Assembly: GCA_050950645.1 (NCBI GenBank)
Contig: JBMNHZ010000018.1
Location: 1 to 64,000 of the forward strand
Reading direction: 5' to 3'
From: BRH-c25 sp012519325
GTDB lineage: Bacteria; Bacillota; Clostridia; Lutisporales; Lutisporaceae
Length of the DNA stretch: 64,000 nucleotides
A program made the translations under genes and the position numbers. The notes under the pieces were generated by a model. That model was not told the origin of the DNA and did not search any database. It saw only the letters and a list, made by a program, of their open reading frames with translations. Below are positions 34,409-42,665 of this stretch, piece by piece. Numbering within the stretch: position 1 is the first letter of the stretch; each line of letters starts with the position of its first letter.

Positions 34409-35692
34409 TTAGTTTTCTACCGGAAGGCTGATTTTAACGGAGAGCCCTCCGGATTCATTATTTTCCGCCCATATCGAACCATTGCAGGCTTCAACAATTT
34501 CCTTGCTTATGGATAACCCCAGCCCTGCAACGGAGCGGCTTTTATCAGAGGTGTAAAAGGGATCGAACATTTTTCGCAGTTCTTCCTCTGAAACACCTGT
34601 ACCATTATCCTCTACTGAAAAAAGTACCGAATCCCCCTGCTTTGAGCAGATAACTGCAATGGAGGGCTTTTTATGGCTGAAATGCTTCAGGCTGTTGCCG
34701 ATAATATTCCCAAAGACCCTCCTCATTTTAGGTATATCTATAAAAAGTATTTCATCGGGACAGCTGACGCTGATGGAAAAAGCAACCTCTCTTTCTGCCA
34801 ATTCTTCTTCATAGTCTGATTTTAAGATGGCACAGAACTTTTCGGCAGATATCCGCTGCAGCTTTAGCCCGCTCTGCATCTGGAGGTTCAGGTACTCGTC
34901 GAATTCATCTATCAAATCCCTGATTGAAACAGATTTATTATAAATTATATCAATGTACCTTTCATATCTCTCAGCGGTAAGATTATTCTTTTTCAATCGT
35001 TCGGCGTAACCCATGACAGAAGTCAGGGGTGTTTTTACATCATGGGAAATAGATGCAATTATAAGGTTCTGCTTCTGCTTTTCTTTTTCAATAGCTTCCG
35101 TAAGCTTTACGAACCGGTTCTGCAGCAGTCCTATCTCATCTTTACGTGCTACATCCTGAGGATGGATTCCCTTCTTATATCTTTCCATGCTTTTCTGCAG
35201 GGCAATAATGGGCTTGACATAATTAAAATAGAAAATAGCAGCAATAAATAATAATATGAAGCATATGATAAATATTTCCGCTATAAAAAGATTCCAGACC
35301 ACGTAATAGGAGGAAATATTCTTCAGGGATACGGGCCGGGTAACCTTCAACAAATATACTTTATTATCGTGACGAAACATGCCGAAGGAATTGATCTCTA
35401 TGCTCACGTCCCCGTCATTTTCTGCATTAAATACCGTGCGGCCGGACTCATCCACAACCTGTATATTTAGCTTTTTTGTCTGAGAAATAGTTTGGAGCAC
35501 CTGTGAGAAATCCTGACTGCTGTCGATTTTTTTTATTATCCGGTCTGTTTCAGCCTGCAGCTGCTCCCGCATACTGCTGTTGTAGCCGGCAATTTCCCCG
35601 GAAAGATAAAAATTATAATACCCGTAAAGCAGCAGTATGTTGATAATAAAAGCAGCAAGAACAAGGAGGGGAAGCTTATATCTAATACTCAT
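34409..35692 (-). CDS. Sensor histidine kinase of the efflux-pump operon
   Basis: A 427-residue kinase. Transmembrane helix 1 spans about 8-28 and helix 2 about 135-158, enclosing an extracellular loop of about 105 residues. A HAMP-like segment is followed by the HisKA motif ASISHDVKTPLTSVMGYAERL (phospho-acceptor His) and a HATPase domain with NIIGNSLKHFS, VEDNGTGVSEEEL and GLGLSISKEIVEAC. The start overlaps the end of the regulator gene by 11 bp. It is the last gene of the five-gene minus-strand operon and presumably senses an envelope-active compound exported by the pump. Confidence 0.92.
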   Translation of the reverse strand: MSIRYKLPLLVLAAFIINILLLYGYYNFYLSGEIAGYNSSMREQLQAETDRIIKKIDSSQDFSQVLQTISQTKKLNIQVVDESGRTVFNAENDGDVSIEINSFGMFRHDNKVYLLKVTRPVSLKNISSYYVVWNLFIAEIFIICFILLFIAAIFYFNYVKPIIALQKSMERYKKGIHPQDVARKDEIGLLQNRFVKLTEAIEKEKQKQNLIIASISHDVKTPLTSVMGYAERLKKNNLTAERYERYIDIIYNKSVSIRDLIDEFDEYLNLQMQSGLKLQRISAEKFCAILKSDYEEELAEREVAFSISVSCPDEILFIDIPKMRRVFGNIIGNSLKHFSHKKPSIAVICSKQGDSVLFSVEDNGTGVSEEELRKMFDPFYTSDKSRSVAGLGLSISKEIVEACNGSIWAENNESGGLSVKISLPVEN

Positions 35693-36377
35693 TTTTTGTC
35701 TCCTGATGTTTTATAAATTTATATCCTACGCCCCATATTGTTTTTATGTACCGGTTATCCTTGTCTATTTTATCCCTTAAATTTTTGATGTTTACCGCTA
35801 CTGTACCAATATCCGTGAAATCAGCACCCCATATCGCACTGAAAATCTGTTCCTTTGAGACGACCTTTCCTGCATTTTTAAAAAGATAATGCAGCAGTTG
35901 AAATTCCCTCATGGATAATTCCACTACCTTGCCGTTTACAGTAACTTCATAACTCTCGGGGTCTATTGTGATATCTCCTATAGTCATGGTACTGTTATTC
36001 TTTTGAAGGCTGCGCTTTTCACGGCGCAAATGAGCCTTTACTCTGGCGACCAGTTCCTCCACAACAAAGGGCTTTGATATATAATCGTCCGCACCCATTT
36101 CAAAGCCTAGCATTGCATCATAAGTCCTGTTTCTGGCCGTCACGAAAAGTATGGGGCAGGATACTGTTTTTCTGATTTCCCTGCAAATTTCCAGCCCGTC
36201 TATGTCAGGCATCATAATGTCAAGAAGGATTAATGAAAAGTCCGGAGTATTCTTCAATAAAGTGAAAGCATGTTCTCCGTTGAACGCCAGATGGCACTCG
36301 TACCCTTCATCGGTAAGGGCATCGGATATAAGTGATGCGATTTCCCTGTCATCATCAACGATCAATATTTTTTCCAT
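35682..36377 (-). CDS. OmpR-type response regulator of the efflux-pump operon
   Basis: The start ATG (first base 36377, MEKILIVDDD) follows AAGGAG; 231 residues. The receiver domain has the acidic pair DDD and the phospho-acceptor Asp in LILLDIMMPDIDG, with Lys in DYISKPF. The winged-helix DNA-binding domain reads VNGKVVELSMREFQLLHYLF through IKTIWGVGYKF. It lies 4 bp downstream of the adaptor gene. It should autoregulate the operon. Confidence 0.93.
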   Translation of the reverse strand: MEKILIVDDDREIASLISDALTDEGYECHLAFNGEHAFTLLKNTPDFSLILLDIMMPDIDGLEICREIRKTVSCPILFVTARNRTYDAMLGFEMGADDYISKPFVVEELVARVKAHLRREKRSLQKNNSTMTIGDITIDPESYEVTVNGKVVELSMREFQLLHYLFKNAGKVVSKEQIFSAIWGADFTDIGTVAVNIKNLRDKIDKDNRYIKTIWGVGYKFIKHQETKNEY

Positions 36378-36381
36378 GATT

Positions 36382-37578
36382 TCACTCCTTACTATGGAAA
36401 TAAACATCTACACTGTAACCCGGTTTCAGTATTTTCCCGGGGTCCTCCGGTTTAATCTGTACCTTTATAATACGCTTGCCGTCCTTTTCCACAGCTTCAT
36501 TTGAAATTTGGATAACAGTCCCCGGTATTGACGTGCTGCTGTCCGAAACCGGCACAATTTCAACAGTTTCATCAAGAGCAATATTCCTGATGAATTCCTC
36601 TTCCACTTCGGCAATGACTACAATAGAATCTGCGTCAATCAGTTGAAGAACCCTTGTCGGATTATTCTGTACCCCCAGCCTTGAGCCGTTTATTACTTCA
36701 ATATTCCGTACAATGCCGTTTGGGACACATGATATGATTTGATTAGAGTCCAGGTAGTCCTTAACACTTTTGTTTTTCGTAATCTCCAGATCAATCCGGG
36801 ATACTTCCACACTGCTTTCCTGTCTTGCCATATTTGCGGTGTTTGAGTCTTTTATTTCCTTCAGTTGGGCACTTTTGGACTTTAATAATATGTTCAACTG
36901 GTCAAGCTCAGTTCTTAAAGCGCTTTTTGTTTTATCTATGTTGGTCTCAATATCCCTCAGGGCTTTCTCTTTTTCAGCCAATATATCCATGTATCGGTCC
37001 AATGTGTTCTTGGTTATTGCTCCCGCATCATGTAAGGCCTGATTGTTACTTACATCTCTTTTTGCATTTTCCACTTCTTTTTTCGCCAGGTTCAGCGAGG
37101 TCTTCAGTATTTTAAGGTCTGCATTGGTTTCCTTGGTTAATTCCTCTGTTTTTTCAACTATATCCTTTCGTATCTGTTGGATGTCCGCTTCAAGGGCCCC
37201 GGTATCCTTCTTGATGATTTGAAGCCCGGCCTGTTCTGCTATAAGCTGATGTTGAAGCTTATCCACGGTTCCCAGGTATTCCGACACGTCCAGGGTCACC
37301 AGTACCTGACCCAGGGATACATGGTCTCCCTCTTTAACTTTAATATCCGTTACTATAGCCGGAAAGTCAATACTTATATCATAAATCCTTTCATATTTTA
37401 CTTCTCCCCAGAAATCCAGCCTGTCATCCTGTTCCAATGAAGGGGATACGGTTTCAAAGCTCTGTGCTCTATCTGTCCGCGCAGTATTAAAGCTTATTAT
37501 GCCAACCGCTATAAGCATGATAAGAATACCGCTTGCTATCAGGATAATTTTTTTATGCTTTAAGAGCATTTCTTTCAC
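36382..37578 (-). CDS. Membrane-fusion (HlyD/MacA-like) adaptor of an ABC efflux pump
   Basis: A 398-residue protein starting at GTG (first base 37578), 6 nt after GGAGGT; an ATG three codons later is less well placed. An N-terminal signal anchor (about 10-30) is followed by a biotinyl-lipoyl half motif (VKEGDHVSLGQVLVTLD), a long coiled-coil hairpin (about 95-270, rich in Lys, Glu, Asp and Leu), the second lipoyl half (GSRLGVQNNPTRVLQL) and beta-barrel segments (VVIAEVEEEFIRNI, then LKPGYSVDVYF). This is the MacA/YknX architecture of Gram-positive ABC exporters that lack an outer-membrane channel. Confidence 0.87.
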   Translation of the reverse strand: MKEMLLKHKKIILIASGILIMLIAVGIISFNTARTDRAQSFETVSPSLEQDDRLDFWGEVKYERIYDISIDFPAIVTDIKVKEGDHVSLGQVLVTLDVSEYLGTVDKLQHQLIAEQAGLQIIKKDTGALEADIQQIRKDIVEKTEELTKETNADLKILKTSLNLAKKEVENAKRDVSNNQALHDAGAITKNTLDRYMDILAEKEKALRDIETNIDKTKSALRTELDQLNILLKSKSAQLKEIKDSNTANMARQESSVEVSRIDLEITKNKSVKDYLDSNQIISCVPNGIVRNIEVINGSRLGVQNNPTRVLQLIDADSIVVIAEVEEEFIRNIALDETVEIVPVSDSSTSIPGTVIQISNEAVEKDGKRIIKVQIKPEDPGKILKPGYSVDVYFHSKE

Positions 37579-37597
37579 AATATTACCTCCAACTCAG

Positions 37598-39907
37598 CTA
37601 TTCTACACTTTTTAACGACTCAAGCATATCCATGTCTTTCATTTTTACAGCTACTATGCTGTTGATAATCAGAGCAAATACTGTCGTTATGGCCACTGAA
37701 AAAACCACGGTGCCGAAGGACACATTGCCGATTAAGTCCATCTGGTCATTCAGGCCTTTTGCCACAATTTCAGCCAGCACTTTACCTACAGGCATACCTA
37801 AAATCAGCCCTATTATTACTGAAAGGATGTTTTCAGTGAGCACAAGAGAATGGATTTCCTTCTGATAAAAACCCAGGACCTTCAAGGTGGTAAGATCCCT
37901 TATCCTCTCGGAAAAATTCAGTATGCTACTGTTATAAAGAACAACAAACGCCAGGATCCCTCCCATAATAATCAGCATTACCGCGGCTATATAAACAACC
38001 CTTGTGCTGGATTTGATATCGGTAATCTGATCGATTCTGCTCACATATTCCTCCACATAATCTCCCCTGAGAAAGTCCCAATCCGGCTCTTTGTTCCATT
38101 TTACAAGAACTGAGGTAGGCTTAAAAATTTCTCCGATTGATTCATAGTACGTGTCCCTCATATACATTCCCTGACCGGTGGCAAGATACAGAACCTGTTT
38201 TACAGGCACTCTTATATAGCCTTTGTTTGTCCGCTTCAGCTCTATCATATCTCCTGCCTTGATTTTGAGGGTCTGTGCAAGCTTTCTCGTAATTGCGACA
38301 CCCTCATCAGGCAGCAGGACAGAATTGCCTTCAACATCCTTCAGGTGGATAAGAGGGCTTTCCTTCGGACAGACCGTAAGCAATTTCATTTGTCTTTCTC
38401 CATTGGGGCAGATGATTTCAACTGCCGTTTCTCTTATCTGCTGAACCGTTCCATCCAGCTGCATGTTGCGTATAAAACGGGAATCCGCTTTGCTGTCCAG
38501 AAAGATTTTATGATCATAGGTATAGGTAACATTGTATGTTTGAAGTGCAATTCCATTGATCATATTGCTTATGGTAAAAGCCGCTACAATCAGCCCTGTG
38601 CAGCCTGTGATCCCAAGTGTGCTCATTATAAGGCGTATTTTGTTTCTTGATGTATTCCGGGCAATCAGCCTGCGGCTGAAGCGCATCCTGCTCCAAAGGC
38701 CGGTCAGGTTTTCCAGGAATATATGGCTTCCTTCCTTGGGAGGCTTGATTCTCAGAAGCAAGGAAGGGGATTCTCCCAGCAGCCTGAGGCAGGAGTACAG
38801 GGAAATACCTCCGGTACAAAGAAGTATCAAAACCAGGCTTATAATAAAATTACTGTAGTTTACTGAAATTCTATAATCGGTAAAATTCAGCCTGAGCCAG
38901 GGGATCAGCATCTTGCCGAAGATAATGGGGCCTAAAAGGAGACCCAAAAAAGCTCCAAGTAGTCCCATATATACCCCATAGGAGGTATAATGCCACAAGA
39001 TGCTTTTCTTTCCGTACCCCAGAGCTTTTAAGATACCTATCTGGCCCCTTTGGTTTTCTACCATTCTCATCATGGTGCTTTGTGTTATTAAGGCAGTTAC
39101 AAGAAAAAACATCAGGGAGAATACTGCCGCAAGGAGCTTAAACTGCTGAATATTGGCATCAATATTGCTGACACTTCTGTGGTCTTCTTTGGCAACAATA
39201 CCTGCCAGATTATCTCCCACGGCATCAAAAATTTGGGTTTTTACCTTTGTTATATCAGCACCGGGAGACAGCTTTACGGATATCTGGTTATATATTTTCC
39301 GGCCATATGCGCTCTTGAGCATGTCTTCATTAATAATGATGAAACCATATTTTTTCGGATTCGGGAATGTGTCTGTGGAGCCTTTCACCGAGTAAATATG
39401 TTCACTGCTTAAAGCCAGGCCTTGGATAGGAAAGCGTATCCACTTATTATTCAACTTTATTGAGATATCATCACCTATATTCAATCTGTGCACTCTTGCG
39501 AAAACTTCGTCCAGGATTGCCCCGCTGCGGCTTAAAAGCTTTCCTTCAAGAAGCTGGGGCCGGTCCAATACACCTTTGCCGGAAACAGCATATATACGCA
39601 AAGTGGGGCTGTTTTCCAGATCGGATAAAACATCCAGCACAAAACGCTCTTCTGCCTTTTCCACACCTTCAATTCTTGAAATGCCCCAAAGCTCCTTTTC
39701 GGTGGGATCCAATACATTGACCCATAAATCCGATATATTGGCGGCTGCGTACATGTTTTCCGAATGCAGCTCCACTGTTTTCCATATGCTGTCGATACCG
39801 GTGACTATGCATACCGCAAGAGTGGCCATTATAAGGATAGATAAAAACTGAACCTTTGATTTTTGCATATCCCTGAGGGATTTCATAAACAGTGAATTCA
39901 TTACCAT
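37598..39907 (-). CDS. FtsX/MacB-type ABC permease
   Basis: A 769-residue permease with two FtsX units. The first is near residues 255-380 (FSLMFFLVTALITQSTMMRMVENQRGQIGILKALGY), the second at the C-terminus (VLYNSSILNFSERIRDLTTLKVLGFYQKEIHSLVL, then VVFSVAITTVFALIINSIVAVK). Large extracellular domains separate the helices. The start codon lies inside the last codons of the ATPase gene (stop TAA overlaps ATGGTAATG), so coupled translation is likely; ATG at 39907 or 39901 could be used. With the adaptor and ATPase it makes a MacAB/YknXYZ-like exporter. Confidence 0.87.
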   Translation of the reverse strand: MVMNSLFMKSLRDMQKSKVQFLSILIMATLAVCIVTGIDSIWKTVELHSENMYAAANISDLWVNVLDPTEKELWGISRIEGVEKAEERFVLDVLSDLENSPTLRIYAVSGKGVLDRPQLLEGKLLSRSGAILDEVFARVHRLNIGDDISIKLNNKWIRFPIQGLALSSEHIYSVKGSTDTFPNPKKYGFIIINEDMLKSAYGRKIYNQISVKLSPGADITKVKTQIFDAVGDNLAGIVAKEDHRSVSNIDANIQQFKLLAAVFSLMFFLVTALITQSTMMRMVENQRGQIGILKALGYGKKSILWHYTSYGVYMGLLGAFLGLLLGPIIFGKMLIPWLRLNFTDYRISVNYSNFIISLVLILLCTGGISLYSCLRLLGESPSLLLRIKPPKEGSHIFLENLTGLWSRMRFSRRLIARNTSRNKIRLIMSTLGITGCTGLIVAAFTISNMINGIALQTYNVTYTYDHKIFLDSKADSRFIRNMQLDGTVQQIRETAVEIICPNGERQMKLLTVCPKESPLIHLKDVEGNSVLLPDEGVAITRKLAQTLKIKAGDMIELKRTNKGYIRVPVKQVLYLATGQGMYMRDTYYESIGEIFKPTSVLVKWNKEPDWDFLRGDYVEEYVSRIDQITDIKSSTRVVYIAAVMLIIMGGILAFVVLYNSSILNFSERIRDLTTLKVLGFYQKEIHSLVLTENILSVIIGLILGMPVGKVLAEIVAKGLNDQMDLIGNVSFGTVVFSVAITTVFALIINSIVAVKMKDMDMLESLKSVE

Positions 39908-40602
39908 ATTATTTCCTCTGCAGCCTTCGGACTGCTATTGTATTTATAATCAAAAATTTTACCGTCCTTCATATGTAGTACTACATCTGCCATTTCCGCA
40001 ATCAGTACATTATGAGTGACAATAATCACCGTTTTACCCATATCATAGGCTACATTCTGTATAAGCTTTAGAACTATTCGCCCTGTTTCGGAATCAAGGG
40101 CACCCGTAGGCTCGTCGCATAATAGTATCTGAGGGTTTTTTGCCAGGGCTCTTGCAATAGATACCCTCTGCTGTTCCCCTCCGGATATCTGGCTTGGGAA
40201 ATTGACCATACGGTCCTTAAGGCCTACTTTAATCAGCATTTCTTTTGCATCCAGCGGGTCTTTACATATTTCCTCGGCAAGCAGCACGTTTTCCAGCACC
40301 GTTAAATTGGGCACCAGGTTATAAAACTGAAATACAAAGCCGATTTTGTTCCTCCTGTAGGTTGTAAGCTCATATTCCGTCATTCCTGATATCTCCTGAT
40401 TGTCCACAATGATTCGCCCTTTTGTTGGTGAATCCATGCCTCCAAGCAAGTTGAGCACTGTTGTTTTGCCTGCCCCGCTTTGTCCCAATACTACATTAAT
40501 TGTTCCCCTTTTTAGACTGAAGCTGATGCCGTCAACCGCCCTGATGATATTCTCGCCAACATGGTATATCCTTTCAACATTTTCAAAAGTGATGAAGCTC
40601 AT
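39901..40602 (-). CDS. MacB/LolD-type ABC ATPase
   Basis: A 233-residue ATPase. Walker A GQSGAGKTTVLNLLGG, Q-loop GFVFQFYNLVPNLTV, signature ISGGEQQRVSIARAL, Walker B ILLCDEPTGALDSETG and H-loop VTHN are all present in the LolD/MacB style. GGGAGAT precedes its ATG. It is the first gene of the operon; the promoter should be in the AT-rich 100 bp beyond 40602, but no clear box pair was recognised. Confidence 0.93.
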   Translation of the reverse strand: MSFITFENVERIYHVGENIIRAVDGISFSLKRGTINVVLGQSGAGKTTVLNLLGGMDSPTKGRIIVDNQEISGMTEYELTTYRRNKIGFVFQFYNLVPNLTVLENVLLAEEICKDPLDAKEMLIKVGLKDRMVNFPSQISGGEQQRVSIARALAKNPQILLCDEPTGALDSETGRIVLKLIQNVAYDMGKTVIIVTHNVLIAEMADVVLHMKDGKIFDYKYNSSPKAAEEIIW

Positions 40603-40716
40603 AGGTTATCTCCCTTATTACATATGTACTGAAGCAAAACTCAGCTGTCATATACTGCTACAGCTTATTAAATAATTATATTGTAAATAAATTATGTGGT
40701 AAGAGGAAATTTATTA
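40603..40716. other. Presumed promoter region of the efflux operon
   Basis: AT-rich sequence between the ATPase start and the left copy of the 24-bp duplication. It has several TTTACA- and TATAAT-like words on the minus strand but no pair at proper spacing that I would defend. Confidence 0.3.
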
Positions 40717-40740
40717 AGAAATATTAAGGACACTCTTTTC
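40717..40740. repeat. 24-bp target duplication, left copy (right copy 42519-42542)
   Basis: A 24-bp sequence beginning AGAAATATTAAGGACACTC is present without mismatch on both sides of the second IS30-family element. It is much longer than the 2-4 bp usual for this family, though long duplications have been reported for the IS30-type element IS1630 of Mycoplasma. The element's terminal repeat TTAATTGAAA starts 2 bp inside each copy. Confidence 0.8.
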
Positions 40741-40933
40741 CCTTAATTGAAAATCAAAATGCAACCCTTTCAAGTTCAAATTAAGTTATAAAATTTGATA
40801 AATTATATATGACCGGGAGGCTGCATCCTGGATTACAAAAAGATTGGTTATTGTTTGATGACCAGTCTTTTTGTTTGCATTGCTTTTACATCTCATATAT
40901 CCTTAAATGGTTGGCGGCGGAAACGGAGGATAT

Positions 40934-42232
40934 ATGACCAAGTTTTTTACTTACGAAGAAAGACTTGAGTTGCAGAAGTTTCTGAAAGAAAGTCTTTCCT
41001 TTAAAGAAATAAGCCGCAGATTAAGTAAGAACCCAACCACCATTTCAAGGGAGGTGCGCAGATACAGCTCAGAAGTTGCTACAGGCTACCCAGGTTTCCC
41101 TTACAACGCTTGTAAAAACAGGTTTAACTGCAGGAAAAGAAATATCTGCGGAAAAGACTGCACCAGAAAGTCTGGGATCTATTGCAAACTTTGCACTTCA
41201 TGCAATATAAATTGCTCGGAATTCTTAGAAGAAATTTGTACTGCCAGATTCAGGGTGCCTTATGTCTGCAATGGCTGCGATACACTCGGTAAGTGCACGT
41301 TAATCAAGAATATCTATGATGCAGAGCACGCGCATATCAAGGCACATAAAACAATATCCGAATCCCGAAGTGGCCTTTGTGTATCGGAGGACGAGATTGC
41401 AAGGCTGAATGCCATTATTTCGCCCCTTGCTCAAAAAGGCCAATCTGTTCATCAAATTTATGCTACTCACAAAGATGAGTTGATGTGCAGCGAAAAAACA
41501 ATCTACAACTATATAGATGCCTGCTTGTTCGATGTAAGGAATATTGATCTCCCTCGCAAGGTAAAGTTCCGAGAACGCTATAAGAAACCTGAGTTCAAGG
41601 TTGATAAGGGGTGTCGCATAGGGCGTAACTATGATGACTTTAATGTATTCCTTGATAAAAACCCCGATATTTCAGTCGTCCAGATGGACTCCGTAATCGG
41701 CAGCAGGGGTGGGAAATGCCTTCTGACCATCCATTTCGTGGATACCAGTCTCATGCTTGCCTTCATTCGGGATGCAAATACTTCACAATCAGTCATTGAT
41801 ATATTTAATACCCTCGAAGATGACATCGGAAACGAAACATTCAAGAGGTTGTTTCCAGTCATTCTTACAGACAATGGCAGTGAATTCTCAAATCCAAAAG
41901 CAATTGAATACGGAGCTGAAAAATATGGCAGATTGAGAACCAGGATATTTTATTGCGATGCAGGACGCCCTTATCAAAAAGGCGCCATTGAAGTCAACCA
42001 TGAACTGATCCGGAGAGTCCTTCCTAAGGGAACCAGCTTTAATCATTTGGAACAAGGAGATATCAGCCTGATGATGAACCATATCAATTCCTACAAAAGA
42101 AAAAAGCTGAACAACCGTACACCCTACGAAACGTTCAGCTTTTACCACGGAGAAGAGGTTCTGCATAAACTTGGATGCTCACCGGTAGCCGCCAGTGATA
42201 TCATGTTAAAACCCGCTCTTCTCAAAATATAG
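40934..42232 (+). CDS. IS30-family transposase with Cys-rich insertion (copy B)
   Basis: The start is ATG 40934 (MTKFFTYEERLELQKFL) after CGGAGG; 432 residues. The N-terminal helix-turn-helix reads SFKEISRRLSKNPTTISREVRR. A Cys-rich stretch follows (about 65-130: CKNRFNCRKRNICGKDC, CKLCTSCNINC, CNGCDTLGKC), probably zinc-binding. The DDE core shows VVQMDSVIGSRGGKCLLT, ILTDNGSEFSNP and DAGRPYQKGAIEVNHELIRR. It is longer than copy A (352 residues) because of the Cys-rich insertion and belongs to another IS30 subgroup. Confidence 0.92.
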   Translation: MTKFFTYEERLELQKFLKESLSFKEISRRLSKNPTTISREVRRYSSEVATGYPGFPYNACKNRFNCRKRNICGKDCTRKSGIYCKLCTSCNINCSEFLEEICTARFRVPYVCNGCDTLGKCTLIKNIYDAEHAHIKAHKTISESRSGLCVSEDEIARLNAIISPLAQKGQSVHQIYATHKDELMCSEKTIYNYIDACLFDVRNIDLPRKVKFRERYKKPEFKVDKGCRIGRNYDDFNVFLDKNPDISVVQMDSVIGSRGGKCLLTIHFVDTSLMLAFIRDANTSQSVIDIFNTLEDDIGNETFKRLFPVILTDNGSEFSNPKAIEYGAEKYGRLRTRIFYCDAGRPYQKGAIEVNHELIRRVLPKGTSFNHLEQGDISLMMNHINSYKRKKLNNRTPYETFSFYHGEEVLHKLGCSPVAASDIMLKPALLKI

Positions 42233-42384
42233 TATGAACTGTGCCGCCAACTATTAGTCAAATATCTAGCAACAGGGGTCGATTCTCCGATTACAAAAAA
42301 ATCGAGAGGGAGTTGACCTCCTCTTGGCATGCAGTTTTCTATTATCATACAACAGAAAGAGCATAAAATCAAACTGCATTTGGA

Positions 42385-42507
42385 TTACAAAAATTGCATC
42401 TCCATTACAAAAGTAGCTTCTCGAGTACAAAACCTGCGTTTCGTTTACAAATATTCACTTGTCGGTTACAAACACGGCTTTTCGCCTTACAAAGTGGCAT
42501 CTCACCT
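42385..42507 (+). repeat. Array of six 20-21 bp iterons at the right end of IS30 copy B
   Basis: TTACAAA-like cores (one is GTACAAA) start at 42385, 42405, 42425, 42445, 42466 and 42487, so the spacing is 20, 20, 20, 21 and 21 bp, about two helical turns. The units approximate ATTACAAAnnnnGCnTCTCG. A related TTCTCCGATTACAAA occurs at 42283-42297, and GATTACAAA at 40831 in the left end. The period is not a multiple of three and there is no supported gene. Multiple transposase-binding sites are the natural reading. Confidence 0.75.
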
Positions 42508-42518
42508 TTCAATTAACC

Positions 42519-42542
42519 AGAAATATTAAGGACACTCTTTTC
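42519..42542. repeat. 24-bp target duplication, right copy
   Basis: Identical to 40717-40740. Just beyond it, host sequence TTTAATTGAAAAACAA (42543-42558) resembles the IS left end CCTTAATTGAAAATCAAA, which may reflect target choice or an older insertion. Confidence 0.8.
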
Positions 42543-42549
42543 TTTAATT

Positions 42550-42618
42550 GAAAAACAATAAAAATATATCGAAAAACAATAAAATATTATTGCATATCAA
42601 TAAAAGCTGTGCTATACT
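42550..42618 (+). promoter_or_regulatory. Promoter and candidate operator of the DUF2975/XRE operon
   Basis: TTGCAT (42590-42595), 17 bp, TATACT (42613-42618) form a sigma-A promoter. Upstream of the -35 box lie two identical GAAAAACAATAAAA repeats (42550-42563 and 42571-42584), 21 bp apart, with a partial third (CAATAAAA, near 42598) in the spacer. Such repeats fit binding by the small XRE regulator encoded downstream. That target is inferred. Confidence 0.6.
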
Positions 42619-42665
42619 GCAATCAATGAAAGAAAATTTCATACAATGCTTTGGAGGATGATTAT

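Larger units (their letters stand above)
40741..42518 (+). mobile_element. IS30-family insertion sequence (copy B) with right-end iterons
   Basis: About 1.78 kb between perfect 24-bp direct repeats. Terminal inverted repeats are TTAATTGAAA (40743-40752) and TTTCAATTAA (42507-42516). The left end holds a 14-bp hairpin with one G-U pair (40835-40848 with 40861-40874). TCATATATCCT (40893-40903) pairs perfectly with AGGATATATGA (40927-40937), which covers part of the transposase ribosome binding site and its ATG. The right end has about 280 bp of noncoding DNA with a periodic array. The transposase is intact. Confidence 0.82.

Noticed and set aside
40835..40874. Rho-independent terminator in the left end of IS30 copy B
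   Set aside because: The stem is good, but its U-run is part of the stem arm and the following bases are mixed; it could equally be a DNA-level feature of the IS end.
42385..42507. Possible CRISPR array
   Set aside because: Units of 20-21 bp repeat head to tail with only partly conserved cores and no unique 30-40 bp spacers; no cas genes. Better explained as IS iterons.
42329..42529. Reading frame across the iteron array
   Set aside because: Repeat period is not a multiple of three and the frame has no ribosome binding site; it is an open frame by chance.
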